Source of the DNA: Gracilariopsis chorda | Lineage: Eukaryota > Rhodophyta > Florideophyceae > Gracilariales > Gracilariaceae | Reading direction: 5' to 3' | Length of the DNA: 64,000 nucleotides | Assembly: GCA_003194525.1 (NCBI GenBank) | Contig: NBIV01000129.1 | Location: 124,001 to 188,000 of the forward strand | Shown: positions 20,612 through 30,802 of the stretch, piece by piece | Position numbering within the stretch: position 1 is the first letter of the stretch | Layout of the letters: every line of letters begins with the position of its first letter | Translations under genes and position numbers: made by a program | Notes under the pieces: generated by a model | Databases searched by the model: none | Told to the model about the DNA's origin: nothing | Seen by the model: the letters and a program-made list of their open reading frames with translations, nothing else

Positions 20612-21637
20612 CTAGGACACCGATGCGGAAGTGGCGACCACTTCTACTGGAAGAGGCGCAGAAGCCGGAAGATCCTGCGTCACGAAATAGGTATCAGCTG
20701 CGTTGACTGCTTTGTCGCTTCTGGCAAATCGAAAGACAGCAATGTTTCGCTTCGAAGGCAGAGTATTAGCCAGCCACGACAGCCAGTCCTTGTCACGTTT
20801 AACTTCACCCAATGCAATAGCGTCTGCGCCAGATGCATAGGCTTCTTCATTTCTTTTGTCGAAATCAGTGGCAAACACTACGAGCGCAACAGCTGGTTGG
20901 GGGTTCTCTGCGGTGGATTGACAGCGCTTCAGGTACTTTTCGAGTTCTGATTTTCTGCCCACTACTAGCACGGTGTCGAAGGTGGTGAGCAGCGATGATA
21001 GACGCTGCGGGCCCGTGCTTAACCAAGATGGTATTGTGAGCGATGGCGACGAGCTGACACGCTTTATGGGCAAGTCTCTAGCTTGCGGAATACCCGCAAT
21101 TGAATTCAAGGAGCGCCTGCCAAACTGCACTTGAGTCCAGGTAAGATAGGCAAACAGACTGGCAGCAGTGAGATTAACGGCCACGTTGGTGAAAAGCTGC
21201 GTTGCAGAGTCGTCAGAAACAGCTGCAAATCTTCCCAAAGTAATGAAAAAGCCCAAGGTAGCCGAGAAGGCAAATGCGCCAAATAAGGTTTGCTTTGGTT
21301 TGCGTAGCGGGTGTTTGATTTCTTCGCGAAGACGGTGTTCTAGAGAGATGCCGTTTCGATCGAGCCGCTGCAGATTTCGGGTGTCGCGCTGTGCTTTTGG
21401 TGGGGTGGCTCTTTTCTTTTGCTCAGGCCGGTTTGATGGTGATGCGGAGGGGGACTGAAAGCCTGTGCCATTGCCAGGAGAGGAACGCGGTTTCTTTCCA
21501 TCGGAGCTGTTATTGGTGGACATTGAAATGACATGGATGTTAGGTTGATATGAGCGGGGGCATGTTCGCGGACAACGCGCTAGTACGCATCGTGTAGGGG
21601 GACGAAATGGGATCGGAGAAGCGCAGAACGCTTGCAT
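20612..21637 (-). CDS. DUF3493/LPA1-like predicted plastid membrane protein
   Basis: 341 residues if started at the ATG at 21637; an inner ATG lies at 21523. The N-terminus of the longer form (MQAFCASPIPFRPPTRC, then RCPRTCPRSY) is basic and poor in acids, like a plastid transit peptide. Residues about 100-185 (HPLRKPKQTLFGAFAFSAT, GFFITLGRFAAV, then a second membrane segment ending LFAYLTWTQVQFGRR) match my recollection of the DUF3493 region of LOW PSII ACCUMULATION 1 and cyanobacterial relatives, which help assemble photosystem II. The C-terminal 150 residues resemble a thioredoxin-like or nucleotide-binding fold but carry no motif I can name. If right, it implies a photosynthetic host. The open frame continues 184 codons upstream, but that part is Arg/Cys-rich and unlikely to be protein. 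Confidence 0.5.
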   Translation of the reverse strand: MQAFCASPIPFRPPTRCVLARCPRTCPRSYQPNIHVISMSTNNSSDGKKPRSSPGNGTGFQSPSASPSNRPEQKKRATPPKAQRDTRNLQRLDRNGISLEHRLREEIKHPLRKPKQTLFGAFAFSATLGFFITLGRFAAVSDDSATQLFTNVAVNLTAASLFAYLTWTQVQFGRRSLNSIAGIPQARDLPIKRVSSSPSLTIPSWLSTGPQRLSSLLTTFDTVLVVGRKSELEKYLKRCQSTAENPQPAVALVVFATDFDKRNEEAYASGADAIALGEVKRDKDWLSWLANTLPSKRNIAVFRFARSDKAVNAADTYFVTQDLPASAPLPVEVVATSASVS

Positions 21638-22223
21638 ATCGAAGGCTGCGACGGAAGGGCGACGGGAGCAGAATGCGGACCAGCAGCTGAGGTTGGCGAC
21701 GCTCTGGATGAGATCGAGACAGCAGAGAAGGATGACAGCGTTTACACGTGGACACATGTTACAAGTTTGCAGACAAAGGGGTAGCGTGGCATGGCCGGTA
21801 CACAGCAGATGCACGAGCGCGCAGATCCAGTTTGCACGAGGGGTAGCGCTCATCGCACGCACCACGCGTCCGCGCGTCATTCGTGCGCATCCACCAAAAC
21901 GGGTTGCCACGCGCCACTCGAGACGCGCACCACGACGCTTTGGCACAGCCACTGCTGTGACATTGAACTGAGTTTTACCAACAATACACAGCCGTCCCCC
22001 CAGCCAACCAGAAAATATTTCCACCGGTCCCCTCCGATCCGTCGCGTGACGCATGCCTGCCGACAAGTAATTGCCATAAAATGCAAACCGGCTGCGCTGT
22101 ACAAAGCTACCTTCAACCTTTGAAGTACCGTTTGTACCACCCCGCCGTCGCCCACCGCATGCGCGAGTGATTTCACCCATCGCACCCATTCAGCACCATT
22201 AACTTGCAAACTCACAACCCCCA
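21638..22223. promoter_or_regulatory. Divergent intergenic region (DUF3493-like / RS protein)
   Basis: About 590 bp between two facing-away start codons, rich in CACG/GCGTG words. It likely carries promoters for both genes. No specific factor site can be named with confidence. Confidence 0.45.
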
Positions 22224-24209
22224 ATGTCGCGCATCCGCGTGCGACTACATTTCCGACACACCCAATATCGATTCTCTCTTCGGCAAAGAGATGAACCGCC
22301 GTCATACCTTCAGCTCTGCAAAGCCATAGTGAAAGCGGTACCTCTCCCCATATCCCCAGCCAGACTTGCAAACAACGAGAAATCCCCGCTCCGAATCTTC
22401 TATGCAACGAAGGATTCCATCCCTCATTCGCTCTATTCCGACGATGCGCTTCGTCGAGCACTGCAACAAAGCCCAGATGAACTTCGTCTTCGAATGGTTT
22501 ACTTTGATAAGTATCATCAAGACCGCTCTGAAACTAAGAAAGCTTCCTCAGCACGCTCTCGTTCTCGTTCTCGCTCTCGTTCTCGTTCTCGTTCCCTCTC
22601 GCGATCCGCCTCCAGAGCCGCGGCGCGAAAGGACTTTTCAAGAGACGTTTTAGCTTCACCGTCTGCAATCTTGGGAATAGTCGACCATCTTAGCAAACAC
22701 GGAACCCAACCTGTGCGACAGGCTATAGGCGCATTGCAGGAGGCCATTCTCCAACACGATGGAGATGCAGGTAGACTGCAGGAAGTTCGCGATAGTCTTG
22801 CCTTGACCTTTTCTGTCTTTCTCAACCGCGTTGCGGAAATGAAGGCCACCACAGCACCGGAGGAGCTCATAGATGCCACTTTGGATCGCTTTGAACACGT
22901 CGGTGAGGCCGCGTCTATTTCCAGCGCAACCATTGAATCTGCTAGTGAGCTGCTCCGAGTGATTGGCGAATGTGAAGTCACCATAGCATACCTGCGCGAA
23001 AAATGGACAGATATCAAGTCCGACGAGGAGCAAGAAGACGATAAGGAAGACGACAAGGGTCATGAGAGCGGTTCCTCTTCCTCGTCCGAAGAAGCAAATT
23101 CTTCGAAGAAGAGGAAGGCTAAGAAGAAGAGGCGTAGAAGAAGGAGACATCGCCGTTTGAGAACCATGTTTGGGCCACATGTCGATCGCTTCGTGGTGGA
23201 GTTCCTCACCCTTGTATCAGCCGGAGACAAGCGTGTCAAGAAGAGGTTCAAGAACCTTTACCGCACTTCTGTTCGTCAGCATTCTTTCCTCAGAGCCAAG
23301 GAAGGTATTGACGTTAACCTCTGTAGATCGATTGAAAAATACTTCTTCCATGCCGTAAGACGCCACGCTTTGTCAGAAGACAACATAGTGACTCCTCGTG
23401 GAAGTCGAGAACTTGCAGCCAAGGTGCAGGAAAAGCTGCATCGTGCTGGCTTTGACGAGAAATTCGCCCGTCGCGCTGGCAAGTTGGCGCTGGCTATGGT
23501 TATGGACCCTGCTGTTGTGGAGATTCTGTTCGTTATGGATATGAACGGTGGTGCACTTGGTGGTGAGGAGGTTATGGGAGAAGAGACGTTTGCCCATGAA
23601 CCGGTGGACGAATTTGATGGACTCGTATTTCGCGAGAGGGGATACGATTTCGAAGCTCCTTCCAGTTCGGACGAGGAAGACTTCGACGATGCTGAAGATA
23701 TTAGTGAATTGTTTCAAATCAGCATGAAAGAAATGAAGCGTAAGTCGAAGAAGAAAAGGCGTCATGAACGAGAGGTTCCACCACACCTACGAGGTCGTAG
23801 TCGCAGCCGCAGTCGTAGCCGTAGCCGCCGTAATAGCGATGATGGTCATCACCACCATCGAGCAACGAGTAAGAGTCGCAGCCCTAGCAGAAACCGACAT
23901 AGAAGTCGTAGTCGTAGCCGCAGCCGCAGTGTAAGTCGAAGAAGCGGCAGATCTCGCGACGATGGATTCGGTTTTGGTTTCGATGAAGCCGGTAAGCGCT
24001 GGGAACAGGCTTACGGAAACGGGAAGGGTTATGACGGATCCTCTGACACAAGCGTTCTTAGCGACGAAACTGGACGAAGCGTGTGGGCCAGAAACGAAAT
24101 GTCAGCGGAAGGTCATCACAGTTCTGAACATGGAGGTTCACACCACGGAGGTTCACACCATGGTAGGCGAGGTAGGCATTCGCCCCCTAGTCTTCGCCGA
24201 TCACGATGA
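22224..24209 (+). CDS. RS-rich nuclear protein with PB1-like N-terminus and two RS domains
   Basis: 661 residues in one exon. Residues 1-95 look like a PB1/ubiquitin-like fold: RIRVRLHFRHTQYRFSL, then RIFYATKDSIPHSLYSDDAL, whose acidic-hydrophobic spacing recalls an OPCA motif. A first RS block (SRSRSRSRSRSRSLSRSAS) follows at about 110-130. A helical segment, about 140-260, leads to an acidic-serine stretch and then KKRKAKKKRRRRRRHRR near 293-310, a strong nuclear signal. A second, conserved-looking helical domain spans about 312-455. After another acidic patch come two arginine-serine blocks near 513-575 and a His/Gly-rich tail. I recognise no named family for this arrangement. It is a plausible substrate for the SR kinase at 13150. 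Confidence 0.6.
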   Translation: MSRIRVRLHFRHTQYRFSLRQRDEPPSYLQLCKAIVKAVPLPISPARLANNEKSPLRIFYATKDSIPHSLYSDDALRRALQQSPDELRLRMVYFDKYHQDRSETKKASSARSRSRSRSRSRSRSLSRSASRAAARKDFSRDVLASPSAILGIVDHLSKHGTQPVRQAIGALQEAILQHDGDAGRLQEVRDSLALTFSVFLNRVAEMKATTAPEELIDATLDRFEHVGEAASISSATIESASELLRVIGECEVTIAYLREKWTDIKSDEEQEDDKEDDKGHESGSSSSSEEANSSKKRKAKKKRRRRRRHRRLRTMFGPHVDRFVVEFLTLVSAGDKRVKKRFKNLYRTSVRQHSFLRAKEGIDVNLCRSIEKYFFHAVRRHALSEDNIVTPRGSRELAAKVQEKLHRAGFDEKFARRAGKLALAMVMDPAVVEILFVMDMNGGALGGEEVMGEETFAHEPVDEFDGLVFRERGYDFEAPSSSDEEDFDDAEDISELFQISMKEMKRKSKKKRRHEREVPPHLRGRSRSRSRSRSRRNSDDGHHHHRATSKSRSPSRNRHRSRSRSRSRSVSRRSGRSRDDGFGFGFDEAGKRWEQAYGNGKGYDGSSDTSVLSDETGRSVWARNEMSAEGHHSSEHGGSHHGGSHHGRRGRHSPPSLRRSR

Positions 24210-24828
24210 AGCTACTCAGAATCGATTGCAGAAAGATCCTGTTCACACTGCACTAGCAATTGATCGAGGATAGCGTCTCGTTCGTTCTTTACTGAGACGA
24301 GCTGATACTGTGCGGCTTAGCCCAGGAGTTTTCTTTGCGTGAGGTTCAAGTTATCCTGTCAATCCCACAAGCTCTATGCTCGTATCGAGATGCAAGAAAC
24401 GATACGTAGAGGTATGTGATCTGTTCATCATGTCTGGTAAACGGTACTTTCGCTTGTGTTATTTGTGTTACGGAAATTGCATGCTGTGATCAACACATCT
24501 GTGCCATAGCATATTTCAAATCCGCGACGGTAGTGCGCTGGCACTCCGCTGACTTTCGCTTATGACTTCCTATTTGTAAGTTAGCTACTAGATTAAATCT
24601 CACTCAAATCGCAATATGTCGAAGATCAGAATTACCCTCTGGTCACAGGCGCAATCTGATTGTTCTCACTTCCTCAAAAGTAGCAACGCTGGAGTAAAGA
24701 TACAACTATCTGAAATTCTGTTGGTATCCATCACTAATCGTCGAAATACACGTTCAGTGATGAGATCGACTGATCCTCTTCGGGAAACATTGTGAATTCT
24801 CTCCTTACTCTTCGGGACTACGAACAGC
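24210..24828. other. Convergent 3' intergenic region
   Basis: About 620 bp between two stop codons facing each other (RS protein and tRNA methyltransferase). Nothing beyond 3' UTR-like sequence was recognised. Confidence 0.5.
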
Positions 24829-26718
24829 TCATGCGATTTGAACACCATTCCGCTCTAAGAGTACGGCTAGTTCCCCATGATCCGTGTGCGGGAAGAGATC
24901 AATACCATACGCCTTCACTGGTCGAAAAGGTTCGAGGCGAAACGCTTTTGAACGTGGCCGAAGAAATCCAAGCGCATTCTTCCAGAAGTTATTCGGTTCG
25001 CAAGCAACATACACTATCCTTTTCACAGACCTCATCCCTCGCACGGCAGCCACAACATTCATCGGTAAGCCAGCACGTGGCGGGTCAAGGATAGCAACAC
25101 AGTCCTTGTCGCCCGGTACCTCCTTGATAGCGTCGTGAATACGGTGCTCCACCTTTCCACGTATAAAAGTTGCGTTTTGAATGCCATTGAGCCTTGCATT
25201 GTTCACTGCGTCTTCAACAGCAGACTCGTTCATCTCAATTCCGACGACGCTATGTGCTCTCCCTGCAAGTGATAAGCCAATAGTTCCAGTACCGCAGCAG
25301 ACGTCAAACACAACTGTGTTCTTATTGACACCGGCAAGGTCGCCTAGAAGGCCATACATCCGCTCTGCCATCAAAGTGTTCACTTGGAAGAAAGCTGTTG
25401 GTTGTATCCGGTATCTCAACCCGCATATTTCTTCGTGTAGCCCTTCAATGCCGTAAAGGTGAAGTGCAGGAATATCACTTGAAACCGCAGAAATATGGTT
25501 TGATGTTTGCCAGAAAACGCCTAGCTTCTTGTTAGTCCCGAAGTACGTCTTGAGCGCTTCAACCACAGCCGTGCGACATTCTCCATCAGCTTCTCGCGTC
25601 GTTCTCTTTTCTATTTCGGTATCATCCTTATCGAATGGGTTTACGACGACAGAGACAATCAGTTCCCCCGTTCTGACCCCTTCTCTGCATGTAATCTGTC
25701 TCCAATATCCTTTATGAGTCCGTTTATCGTATGGTGGCATATTCAATGACCGAAGCACAGGCGTTAGGCACTTCGCTACTTCGATCGAAGCTTTGCTTGT
25801 TGTGGAGCAATTCTCATCTACAGGAGAGACGAATACTTGGCCATTTCTTACAAGCCCCAGAGCATAACCGATTGTAAGTTCTGATACGTGATACTTGTGA
25901 CCCATGCCGCAGCCGTCCGGAGAAAACCCAATGGTGAACTCGTTCTTATTGCGATAGAAATTACGCTCGCCTTGCTTTTCGGCTCGTAAAACATCGACAA
26001 GCGGGCAGCATTCTGGACTACCTTTCTTATCGCAGGAGCGACGAAGATCGTCCAACCATTGTATACGGCCTTCCTTGCGGATCTCTCTGTGGAGGTTCTT
26101 GGTGACGAGCTGTAGGGCGTTCGCCCATTTCCTCTTCTTTCGAGTAATTTGCTCTTCATATCCAACGTTTCGCCATTTCGCGGTGACGTCTGCCGCCGAA
26201 AGACAAACTCCCTTTGCCATGGTATCTGTGTTTTCTCGAGAACGCGCAACAGTGTCGTCAATCCTCATACGCTTCGCGGAGTGCTCTGTTGTTTCCCTCA
26301 CCTTCCACAGCTCCCCACGATATTCATTCTTGGAAAGGCAATCAACGCCTAATTTTGCGCACTTTTCGTTTGGGAACGCGATAAAGAAATGATCCCACTT
26401 CGTGATCTTATGAAGACCGCCATACGGTGGCATATCATCAACTTTAGACAAAAGTTTTACGATGTCTTTGCGAGTGCACCAAAATATTGTGGAGCAAGTT
26501 ACGATGTAGCGATGGACATTTCCGTCCGGTGCGGCATCGACTTCCGTGGTCTTCTCATCGGTTCTGGGGTGTGAGAACGCAGTCTTCGACTCTATAGTGG
26601 AGGGAGTAGCCCCTTGGAATTCAAATTTTCGCTTCCTTGTTGGTTTCTCAGGGCTCCCGTAACTTGCTCCATACTGAGTTGGGCGGTTCACGGGTTCCTT
26701 AGAGAAAAAGCTTCCCAT
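24829..26718 (-). CDS. tRNA (uracil-5)-methyltransferase, TRM2/TRMT2A type
   Basis: SAM-dependent enzyme expected to make m5U54 in the tRNA T-loop. 629 residues, started at the first ATG (26718); the frame runs five codons further upstream only through a TTG. The N-terminal third has an RRM-like segment (YIVTCSTIFWCTRKDIVKLL). The catalytic part shows FFQVNTLMAERMY, the SAM motif DVCCGTGTIGLSLAG near residue 470, AILDPPRAGL near 545, the nucleophile cysteine in VYVACEPN near 568, and the end signature DLFPHTDHGELAVLLER. All the motifs expected of an active RumA/TrmA-family enzyme are present. The extreme N-terminus, MGSFFSKE, fits an N-myristoylation signal, unusual for this family. Confidence 0.88.
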   Translation of the reverse strand: MGSFFSKEPVNRPTQYGASYGSPEKPTRKRKFEFQGATPSTIESKTAFSHPRTDEKTTEVDAAPDGNVHRYIVTCSTIFWCTRKDIVKLLSKVDDMPPYGGLHKITKWDHFFIAFPNEKCAKLGVDCLSKNEYRGELWKVRETTEHSAKRMRIDDTVARSRENTDTMAKGVCLSAADVTAKWRNVGYEEQITRKKRKWANALQLVTKNLHREIRKEGRIQWLDDLRRSCDKKGSPECCPLVDVLRAEKQGERNFYRNKNEFTIGFSPDGCGMGHKYHVSELTIGYALGLVRNGQVFVSPVDENCSTTSKASIEVAKCLTPVLRSLNMPPYDKRTHKGYWRQITCREGVRTGELIVSVVVNPFDKDDTEIEKRTTREADGECRTAVVEALKTYFGTNKKLGVFWQTSNHISAVSSDIPALHLYGIEGLHEEICGLRYRIQPTAFFQVNTLMAERMYGLLGDLAGVNKNTVVFDVCCGTGTIGLSLAGRAHSVVGIEMNESAVEDAVNNARLNGIQNATFIRGKVEHRIHDAIKEVPGDKDCVAILDPPRAGLPMNVVAAVRGMRSVKRIVYVACEPNNFWKNALGFLRPRSKAFRLEPFRPVKAYGIDLFPHTDHGELAVLLERNGVQIA

Positions 26719-27874
26719 CTTCAGAACCGTCAAACGTTATCGCGTGAACCGTGTTCAACCCTCAAGTCGTGAACCGGTTGAAGAACAAGTTATAGAGCAT
26801 ATGACAGAATTGCGAGAATATACGGAATACGAGTTGCTGCAACTTGCGCTTGTTTGCGGATGAAATACGCCTTCGTCGCAAGCGCTTCACAAAACTAAAG
26901 GGTTACCGGGGTAAGGATACTTTTCGCACCCCTGCATACAAGTAACCAGAAGCTTTTTGAGATGAAGTTTGCCGTCGGTATCGGGATAAGAACTTAGAAG
27001 GCGAGGGCGAACCCTGTACACTTGTAGTTCTCCTCAACCCTCGTAACCTTTACTGGGAGTAGGCGTGGAAAATGCGGCTTTCTGCGAATTCGCTGGCAAG
27101 CTATGATATTATGAGTTCACGGTGAAACTTCCAACCTCGCCCCGCATATATATTTTCCTAAAATCACCCTTCGTAGACACTGCAGTCACCAGTGCATGTC
27201 AAGAGGTAGTCATTTTCGTTAAATGACCGAGGCCCCCCCTGAAACGGAACCGTACCCTCTGAACGGAAAGCAATCCATATTAGATAGGATCATGGTATCA
27301 ATGTCACCTCTTCCTTTTGATAGTGCAGGCATTCCCATCTGTGATTCCTATCTGTGAAGACTCTCGTAACCTTCGTGCCCTCGTCGCTTCACTTCTTGGA
27401 ACATTAATGTACGATGCACAGAGACAGAGGCAAACTCGGGAACCATCACGCGATGGCTCATTTCAGATTTCACATTCATCAGCCCTCTCTTTTTCACTTT
27501 TGTTTTATTCTCGTGCGCTCTGCTGATGCGATTCCACCTCATGCACCGTGATTGGCTTTCAAGTGACACTCCTGGCAAACGGTATCTTTGACACCACCAC
27601 TTCCACAGTGTTATCCCCTCTTGTCGTTTGAAACTTCTTCGAAGGAATTCACAGAACAGTTACAAGAAAGAGTGAATGTACACGATGAACAAAGTCAACA
27701 ACCCACAGGGAACTAAAAACAACCGAAACACGGTTTGGACGTGGAGTGACAAAAGTCTTTCAACCGAAGTAACGGTTTAAGTGTGGGCTAGAGATGCCCT
27801 TAAGCATTGATCTATCCTAATCTCATCACATCGATGCGATGTAACACAATGGGGATGGGGAATAAGCTGCAGCA
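26719..27874. other. Intergenic stretch, no gene recognised
   Basis: No family-like frame. The right end is the 3' flank of the minus-strand coiled-coil gene and the left end should contain the tRNA methyltransferase promoter. Confidence 0.5.
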
Positions 27875-29257
27875 CTACTCTGCGTTGGCGCCATCTGCAT
27901 TCACAGAGGCTTCGTTTTCAATTGCAGCATCTTGCTCAGGTGTAACAACACTTGCATTTGACAAATCGCGGTCTCGCATATCATCAACGTCCTCACTCTT
28001 CATTCCTTCAAAAGAAATCTTCGCGACGGTGTCTGGCTCTTGCACAACATGCTGCAGACACTCTTGACATGCATCCGCCAAAGCTGCCCACTGCGAATAA
28101 TACGTAACAAACTTTCGCTTCACGGCACTTTGCATAACCCACTGTCCAGAACCAGAGGAAGCATCAACAGTAGGAATGGCATGATCTTCACCACTGTCAG
28201 GAGCCGAGGACTGAGCTTCAACACCACAAGAACAAGTTATATCAATAAGTCTCGAAAGATCGCCACCAGCAAGACGTTCGCAGGCATGAGCAATAGAGCG
28301 CCATGCCGAAATCGACCGCAAAGCAGTAACGCCTATAGCTTGCAAACTTTGAGAAGCTTCCGTGACTTTGGTCAAGTCCTCATCGCAAGCAGCAATGTCG
28401 CGAGAGACTCGAGCGATGGATTGCTGACAACTGGCAAGGTCGTCTAATAACTGCTTGTTACGTGTTCGTTGCCTTTTCTTGCATTCTAGTACATGCTGTG
28501 CATCTTGCTGAGCCGTTTGAGCCTCAGAATGAACTGAATCCATCATTCGCGATATTGGCTCAAGTATGGGTATGTTCCACGAGGTTCTTAGTGCGTTGTC
28601 GACTGTCGGTACAAAGGAGAAGAAGTTGCACATGGCCTGTCGGCGAGTTGCTCGGTGCTCATTGACGGTAAGCTGAGTGTAGAGTTTCCCATATTCGGAA
28701 AGCGATTGCAAAACTTGAGCATGTTCATGGAACATGGACACACTTTGGACGCGAAGAGCTGACATGTGACTTTGATACTCTTCACGGAGGTTCTTAATGG
28801 ACTCTTGCGCGCTGTGAAGCGCGGTCAATAGCAGCGAAACTGATTTGGCGAAGCGTTCAAGGCGGTTGATGTGTTGTAAAGGGGTTTGAGCGAGAGTTGA
28901 GGCCAAGGCATGTTGGTGACGAAGTGTATCATTCTGGTAGGGATGCGAGATGATGAGAGCGTATGTCAAAGGTTGCTGCGTCAGCACGGAACAAGCCATA
29001 GAATGAATTAGCCTCAAACGTGGGCGCAACGTGAGTTGTTGCAGCTGCGCAACAAGCTCGGAAAAGCGCTTTTGCAGGGGGGCATACTTCGATAAGCTGT
29101 CGAATTTGAGAGTGAGAGCAAGCGTAGCGGAAATAACGCATGGAATTGCTGTGGGTAATGTACCGCGCTGTTCAAGAACCAAAGGAGAGTCCTTTGGCGG
29201 GCGCGATAACAGTGAGTACAGATGCGCGTCCAGAACCAAGTCAGTCTCCGATGCCAT
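27875..29257 (-). CDS. Unrecognised coiled-coil protein
   Basis: 460 residues, one exon, started at the first ATG (29257). I do not recognise a family. What can be seen: mostly helical sequence with heptad-like leucines from about residue 130 to 215 (HINRLERFAKSVSLLLTAL and on) and again near 255-310 (QQDAQHVLECKKRQRTRNKQ and on); a cysteine pair in DITCSCGVE near residue 360; and an acidic C-tail ending NADGANAE. No membrane segment or catalytic motif is visible. The overall shape would suit a cytoskeletal, BAR-like or tether-type protein, but that is a guess. It lies in the same orientation as the tRNA methyltransferase, about 1.2 kb away. Confidence 0.6.
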   Translation of the reverse strand: MASETDLVLDAHLYSLLSRPPKDSPLVLEQRGTLPTAIPCVISATLALTLKFDSLSKYAPLQKRFSELVAQLQQLTLRPRLRLIHSMACSVLTQQPLTYALIISHPYQNDTLRHQHALASTLAQTPLQHINRLERFAKSVSLLLTALHSAQESIKNLREEYQSHMSALRVQSVSMFHEHAQVLQSLSEYGKLYTQLTVNEHRATRRQAMCNFFSFVPTVDNALRTSWNIPILEPISRMMDSVHSEAQTAQQDAQHVLECKKRQRTRNKQLLDDLASCQQSIARVSRDIAACDEDLTKVTEASQSLQAIGVTALRSISAWRSIAHACERLAGGDLSRLIDITCSCGVEAQSSAPDSGEDHAIPTVDASSGSGQWVMQSAVKRKFVTYYSQWAALADACQECLQHVVQEPDTVAKISFEGMKSEDVDDMRDRDLSNASVVTPEQDAAIENEASVNADGANAE

Positions 29258-29416
29258 TGGGCGCAAGCAGTATTAACTTGTGAGACTAGCGACGGCGATG
29301 GAGAACTTGAAGTTCACCCTGTGGCATGGGTAGAACGTGCATGCTGACGTGGGTGACGCTCCGCGCAGCATTCGTCAGGTGGCGCCTGTGCCAACAAGCG
29401 GATGGACTTGGGCGTG

Positions 29417-29440
29417 GGTGTTTCGGTGTTTCGGTGTTTC
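29417..29440. repeat. GGTGTTTC x3 minisatellite
   Basis: Three perfect 8-bp units in tandem, just upstream of the coiled-coil gene. Confidence 0.85.
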
Positions 29441-30766
29441 GGTGTGCCGGCAGAACGGTATCCTTCTACTGTACGCAGATGGCGCACGCAATCCTGCATC
29501 TGCTTATGATAGAATGCGTGATTTAGCAAAATAATTCGCAGCCAATCCACTCCACTTTACCCGCAAAGATCATTGTTGTACTGCCGTAAAAGGCTAGTAA
29601 AGGGTTGCTAGCCTCAAGATAGCTAAACGGTAGCAATCCTACCCATCTTTCCCTTCGTAGACTACCTTTCATAGTAGTGTCCTAGCCTATCCCTAATAGC
29701 CTTACGCTGTAGCCTTCTAGCCTATTGGTTACAAGACTACTAGTCATTCACAGTCTGAGAAACCATTCACGGGGCGTGTTCGGGAATCGATTGCATCTTT
29801 CCTGCCAGCGACCCTTTGTACTCTTCTTTCGTCTGACATCCATTACGCATCCGTTAGATAAGCTATAGAGGTCTTCTTGCAAACATAAGATTCGAATCAC
29901 AAACAACGGAAAGAAATGTTTGCATTGCTGCACCCGTTACACTGCAATGGTTGGTGCTGCATAATACGCTTCCGGACATATTTTTTGAGTTGGGTGCAGT
30001 GAGATCTTAGCACCGTTCTCTTGGAGTCAGTGGAACCAAAATGCTGTAGTCCACCGTCATGTTTCCATTCTAGCTCCAGTTTCTCAGTTTCACACGCTTG
30101 TACTTTTACACTGAACTCAACAGGCTACCTACATACACGTAGGCACAAAGGTACAATTGAAGACTTCGAGCGAAAGGATATTATTCTTGAGAGTTGCAGA
30201 AGGATTGCACACCGCAATACTACTCCAATTCAGAGTTGCTTACAAGATTTAGTGTTGATGCTTGCTGAGGGAGCACGAACTGTTCCGACTTCGACGTACT
30301 TAACTTTACGAGTCAGGCACCCAAGCCGGATCCAGCCACAGATTCAATTCGCTTGCATTGATCGCATCAGCGAATGTTTGGTAAACAACGACAGGGGGAA
30401 AGAAATCGCTGACAGTTCTGATGTGATCACTCATACTCGCAAATACCACCACACCCCAAAGCAAAGTGATTTCGTTGCGCAATTCCAGAGGAGCTGTCCA
30501 TCGCATTCTAAGGTTCTTCGGTACAATTTAAGTTGAAGACCTAGGTTAGAAAAGCAAGAACAACAAGCTCGACTTCTAGTGGCGTGTCTATCTGAGCGAT
30601 AACAACTTTATAGTTGATAGTTGAGCAAAAAAGTTTGCGATCAGGTACAAGGACAGTAAGTTCCAAACGAGCGAAGGACATGACAGCAGGTCATGAAAGA
30701 ATTTGTACAAGAATGCGTTTTGCTGCCAAAGATCAACTGTAGTGGAGCTCTTACGCCCTTAAGCTT

Positions 30767-30802
30767 CTTTCGCCTTTTCTTTCGCCTTTTCTTTCGCCTT
30801 TT
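30767..30802. repeat. 12-bp tandem repeat CTTTCGCCTTTT x3
   Basis: Three perfect 12-bp units. On the minus strand they read as a lysine/arginine-rich run inside a short frame, which explains that frame without invoking a gene. Confidence 0.85.

Noticed and set aside
21638-22189. 184-codon N-terminal extension of the DUF3493-like frame
   Set aside because: Arg/Cys/Gly-rich, no domain, and it fills the divergent promoter region; the ATG at 21637 gives a transit-peptide-like start.
22517-23056. Long minus-strand frame opposite the RS protein, ending in repeated Arg-Glu pairs
   Set aside because: It is the antisense reading of the RS codon repeat and has no independent motif.
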